Shown here: one piece after another, positions 7,385 to 8,865 of the stretch | How the letters are laid out: every line of letters begins with the position of its first letter | Position numbering within the stretch: the first letter of the stretch is position 1 | Assembly (NCBI GenBank): GCA_047632015.1 | Contig: JBLIBC010000103.1 | Location: 1 to 8,865 of the forward strand | Direction: 5' to 3' | Length of the DNA stretch: 8,865 nt | From: JBLIAZ01 sp047632015 | GTDB taxonomy: Bacteria; Bacteroidota; Bacteroidia; Flavobacteriales_C; GCA-002722245 | Notes under the pieces: model-generated | What the model was told of the DNA's origin: nothing | The model's input: only the letters and a program-made list of their open reading frames with translations | The model's database searches: none | Translations under genes and position numbers: made by a program

Positions 7385-7430
7385 AGTCAGGTTACAACAT
7401 CAAGTAAAGTAACTACATGAGGGGAATTAA

Positions 7431-7556
7431 TTATTTTACTTGTTTTTGTCTGTGAAAAATTTCAAGTTTTTCATGGTTACCTTGTTGTTGACTAGTCGAC
7501 TTACATGCCGTGGTTAAAACTATTAAAACGATAACTGCAAAAAAGATATTTTTCAT
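7431..7556 (-). CDS. 41-residue putative small lipoprotein
   Basis: A 41-codon frame starts at ATG (7556-7554) and stops at TAA (7433-7431). The product has a textbook N-terminal signal: Lys2, an uninterrupted hydrophobic stretch (residues 4-14, IFFAVIVLIVL), then TTAC with Cys18 as the likely lipidated residue. The mature part would be only 24 residues, polar and rich in Gln, Lys and His (KSTSQQQGNHEK, then LEIFHRQKQVK). There is no acidic export signal after the Cys, so it probably stays on a periplasmic membrane face. Evidence that the gene is real: a signal peptide arising by chance is unlikely, and a near-consensus promoter lies 20 nt upstream. I do not recognise a family and assign no function; small lipoproteins of this kind are often missed by annotation. 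It lies between the DUF4836-like gene and the large secreted protein and seems to be transcribed on its own. Confidence 0.7.
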   Translation of the reverse strand: MKNIFFAVIVLIVLTTACKSTSQQQGNHEKLEIFHRQKQVK

Positions 7557-7576
7557 TGTAAAAATAATTAGCTACT

Positions 7577-7607
7577 CAAATATAGGTTACATTATGTGAA
7601 AATTCAA
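7577..7607 (-). promoter_or_regulatory. Bacteroidota-type promoter of the small lipoprotein gene
   Basis: On the minus strand a TTG (7605-7607) is followed after 20 nt by TATATTTG (7577-7584). This fits the phylum's sigma-ABfr/RpoD-like consensus TTG-N19..21-TAnnTTTG. The -7 box ends 20 nt before the ATG at 7556, giving a short leader. It is the clearest promoter in the window. Confidence 0.7.
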
Positions 7608-7631
7608 TCCTTTTGTAGTTTTTTTTATCCC

Positions 7632-7648
7632 AACCTGACAAAGGTCAA
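7632..7648. repeat. 17-bp dyad element, copy A
   Basis: AACCTGACAAAGGTCAA on the plus strand contains ACCT-N5-AGGT and, on the minus strand, TGAC-CTTT-GTCA. It begins just after the stop of the DUF4836-like gene and ends 25 bp upstream of the -33 element of the small lipoprotein promoter, a position typical of an activator site. It matches copy B (7308-7324) in 15 of 17 positions. Confidence 0.5.
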
Positions 7649-7649
7649 C

Positions 7650-8865
7650 TTATTGATTTTTGTCGATTAACTCCATTAAAAAGGAAGTTAATTCGATTAC
7701 AGCATTAGTATCCTTATCAAAAACCAACTTAAATTCTGTTTCTTCAGCACCACCTTTAACACCTGTTTTTATAATATTCAATTCTCGAACCCCTTTAACA
7801 GGAAAATAGAAGTCCATCTCACTATTGAATTTTAGAACAGCAGCAACTTCATTTCCCTTCGCAAGACTCATGTGATCTGCTGTTACCTTTCCTAGTTCTC
7901 CGTTAAAAAGTGCTATGCACTTGGGTGATGTGCCTATGTATATGATGTCATTTTTAATTATAAAAAAGTATTCTTCTTTGTAATTATACACACCATTTTT
8001 CACGCTTAAAAAGCTTGATAAGGGCTTTATTTTTTCAGAGAAACTACCTCCATTCTTTAAGCCCAAAGCGAGTGTGTAAAATTTTTGCTCTACTTGCTTT
8101 TTAACCTCCCCACTTTCATACTCACCTGTTTGTTGATTAAACTTACTTTCAAAAATCATTTTTTCTCGCACATCTACTCCATTGTATGAAAAGAACACAT
8201 CCCCGTTTAAATAATTACAAACTTCTTCCATTGTTAAGAGTGCTGACAGGTTTTCATTAAACATTCCACTCAGTTCTTTGTTTTCAATTAGCATCTTAAG
8301 AAGAGCTTCTTGAGATAAAGATGCTGAAAACCATGCTTCAGGTTTTGCGTTTGGAATAAAAACTAAGTCATCAGAAAAGCTGTTTGTTTTAAATCGAGAT
8401 TCACTCAATTGAGCTTCACTTGAGGATAAGTATGATTTTTGTTTAACATTAACAGCATCATTATTAACTTCAAACTCCGTTAAAGTCACACCATTATTTG
8501 AAGCAAATATCTCTGTCAAATAATCAAAATCCTTCATAAAGGTAGAATCCTTAAAAAGTGTTGTGCTACTCATTCCTGAATTCCACAAGGTAAAATGAGA
8601 TTCACTGTTTTTAAAGTCTTGGATCGCTTTTTCTTTGTTCACATCAGTTTCTTTACCCCAAGATGTTTCTTCAAATAAAGCTATTGTACTTTGTTTGTTA
8701 AAAGCAGCAGCACTTGAAAAGCTCTGAACAACAGCTGTTTCCATATCCCAAACAAGGTTTGTACTGTCATTAAGCATCGCATGATTTAATCCAGAAAGAA
8801 CCTCCACCGTTAAATTCATTGACTTTAAATATGCCGTCAATTTACCTCCCTCGCTTAACGATAAA
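7650..8865 (-). CDS. DUF4836-like protein, 5' end outside the window
   Basis: The frame is open to the window edge, so the start and any signal peptide are not visible; 404 residues can be read, from LSLSEGGKLTAYLKSM to the stop at 7650. A TTG at 8840 could be taken as a start, but the frame continues upstream of it without a stop, so I treat the gene as truncated by the window. The visible part is an alpha/beta protein with no catalytic motif I recognise. Segments such as NLVWDMETAVVQSF, YLNGDVFFSYNG and KNDIIYIGTSPKCIALF resemble the Bacteroidota DUF4836 family (usually exported lipoproteins of unknown function), but I hold this assignment only loosely. It contains very few Cys residues and no transmembrane segment in the part seen. 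The gene ends 93 bp before the small lipoprotein gene, with no intrinsic terminator between them (the A-tract there lies on the wrong strand). Confidence 0.8.
   Translation of the reverse strand, partial: LSLSEGGKLTAYLKSMNLTVEVLSGLNHAMLNDSTNLVWDMETAVVQSFSSAAAFNKQSTIALFEETSWGKETDVNKEKAIQDFKNSESHFTLWNSGMSSTTLFKDSTFMKDFDYLTEIFASNNGVTLTEFEVNNDAVNVKQKSYLSSSEAQLSESRFKTNSFSDDLVFIPNAKPEAWFSASLSQEALLKMLIENKELSGMFNENLSALLTMEEVCNYLNGDVFFSYNGVDVREKMIFESKFNQQTGEYESGEVKKQVEQKFYTLALGLKNGGSFSEKIKPLSSFLSVKNGVYNYKEEYFFIIKNDIIYIGTSPKCIALFNGELGKVTADHMSLAKGNEVAAVLKFNSEMDFYFPVKGVRELNIIKTGVKGGAEETEFKLVFDKDTNAVIELTSFLMELIDKNQ

Larger units (their letters stand above)
7190..7430. other. 241-bp non-coding stretch upstream of the large secreted protein
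   Basis: No plausible gene is seen on either strand: the few ATGs meet stops within about a dozen codons. The stretch is very AT-rich and holds the two hairpin plus T-tract units (7326-7384) and one copy of the 17-bp dyad element (7308-7324). I looked for a TAnnTTTG promoter box for the gene starting at 7189 and found only imperfect versions (for example TATTATTG about 40 nt before the ATG) without a proper -33 partner. Confidence 0.6.

Noticed and set aside
7215..7590. The hexamer GGTTAC recurs four times within about 380 bp (7214, 7390, 7475, 7585) and once near 3444
   Set aside because: The flanking bases are not conserved, one copy is inside the small coding frame, and spacing is irregular; a chance cluster is as likely as a motif.
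7613..7650. Possible intrinsic terminator after the DUF4836-like gene
   Set aside because: The dyad there is weak (four Watson-Crick pairs plus wobbles) and is followed by an A-tract, not a T-tract, on the minus-strand transcript.

Overview
The window comes from an AT-rich member of the Bacteroidota, most likely the order Flavobacteriales. Three things point there. A 1247-residue secreted protein ends in a type IX secretion type B sorting domain (gliding-motility-associated C-terminal domain, CHU_C), which is restricted to this phylum. Four short proteins carry lipoprotein signals, one followed by a Capnocytophaga-style surface-export signal. One promoter matches the phylum's TTG / TAnnTTTG consensus. 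Every gene I can support lies on the minus strand, so transcription runs from high to low coordinates.

In transcription order, the window opens (8865 to 7650) with the 3' part of a gene whose start lies outside. Its product resembles the poorly characterised DUF4836-type proteins of Bacteroidota. A 460-bp stretch (7190-7649) follows, which is not empty. It holds a 41-codon lipoprotein gene (7431-7556) with a near-ideal promoter, two weak hairpin plus T-tract units that could be terminators, and two copies of a 17-bp dyad element that agree at 15 of 17 positions. Next comes the large secreted protein (3446-7189): a signal peptide, a propeller-like N-terminal region, a PKD domain, eight degenerate Ig-like modules of about 75-85 residues, a second PKD domain and the sorting domain.

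Forty-two bases further on starts a compact three-gene set (1450-3403), all predicted lipoproteins: a YHYH-domain protein, a MORN-repeat protein of the YwqK-like type, and a SCO1/SenC copper-thioredoxin-fold protein with its CxxxC and distal His. The gaps are 20 bp and an ATGA overlap, so they are very probably co-transcribed. This set is the best candidate in the window for a little-described system, perhaps a cell-envelope metal (copper) handling module. That role is inferred only from the SCO protein and the histidine-rich YHYH motifs.

The last unit is the purine pair purK-purE, also joined by an ATGA overlap. PurK makes N5-CAIR from AIR, bicarbonate and ATP, and PurE converts it to CAIR. 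PurE runs off the window after 68 residues. No rRNA, tRNA, CRISPR array, insertion sequence or phage gene was seen.
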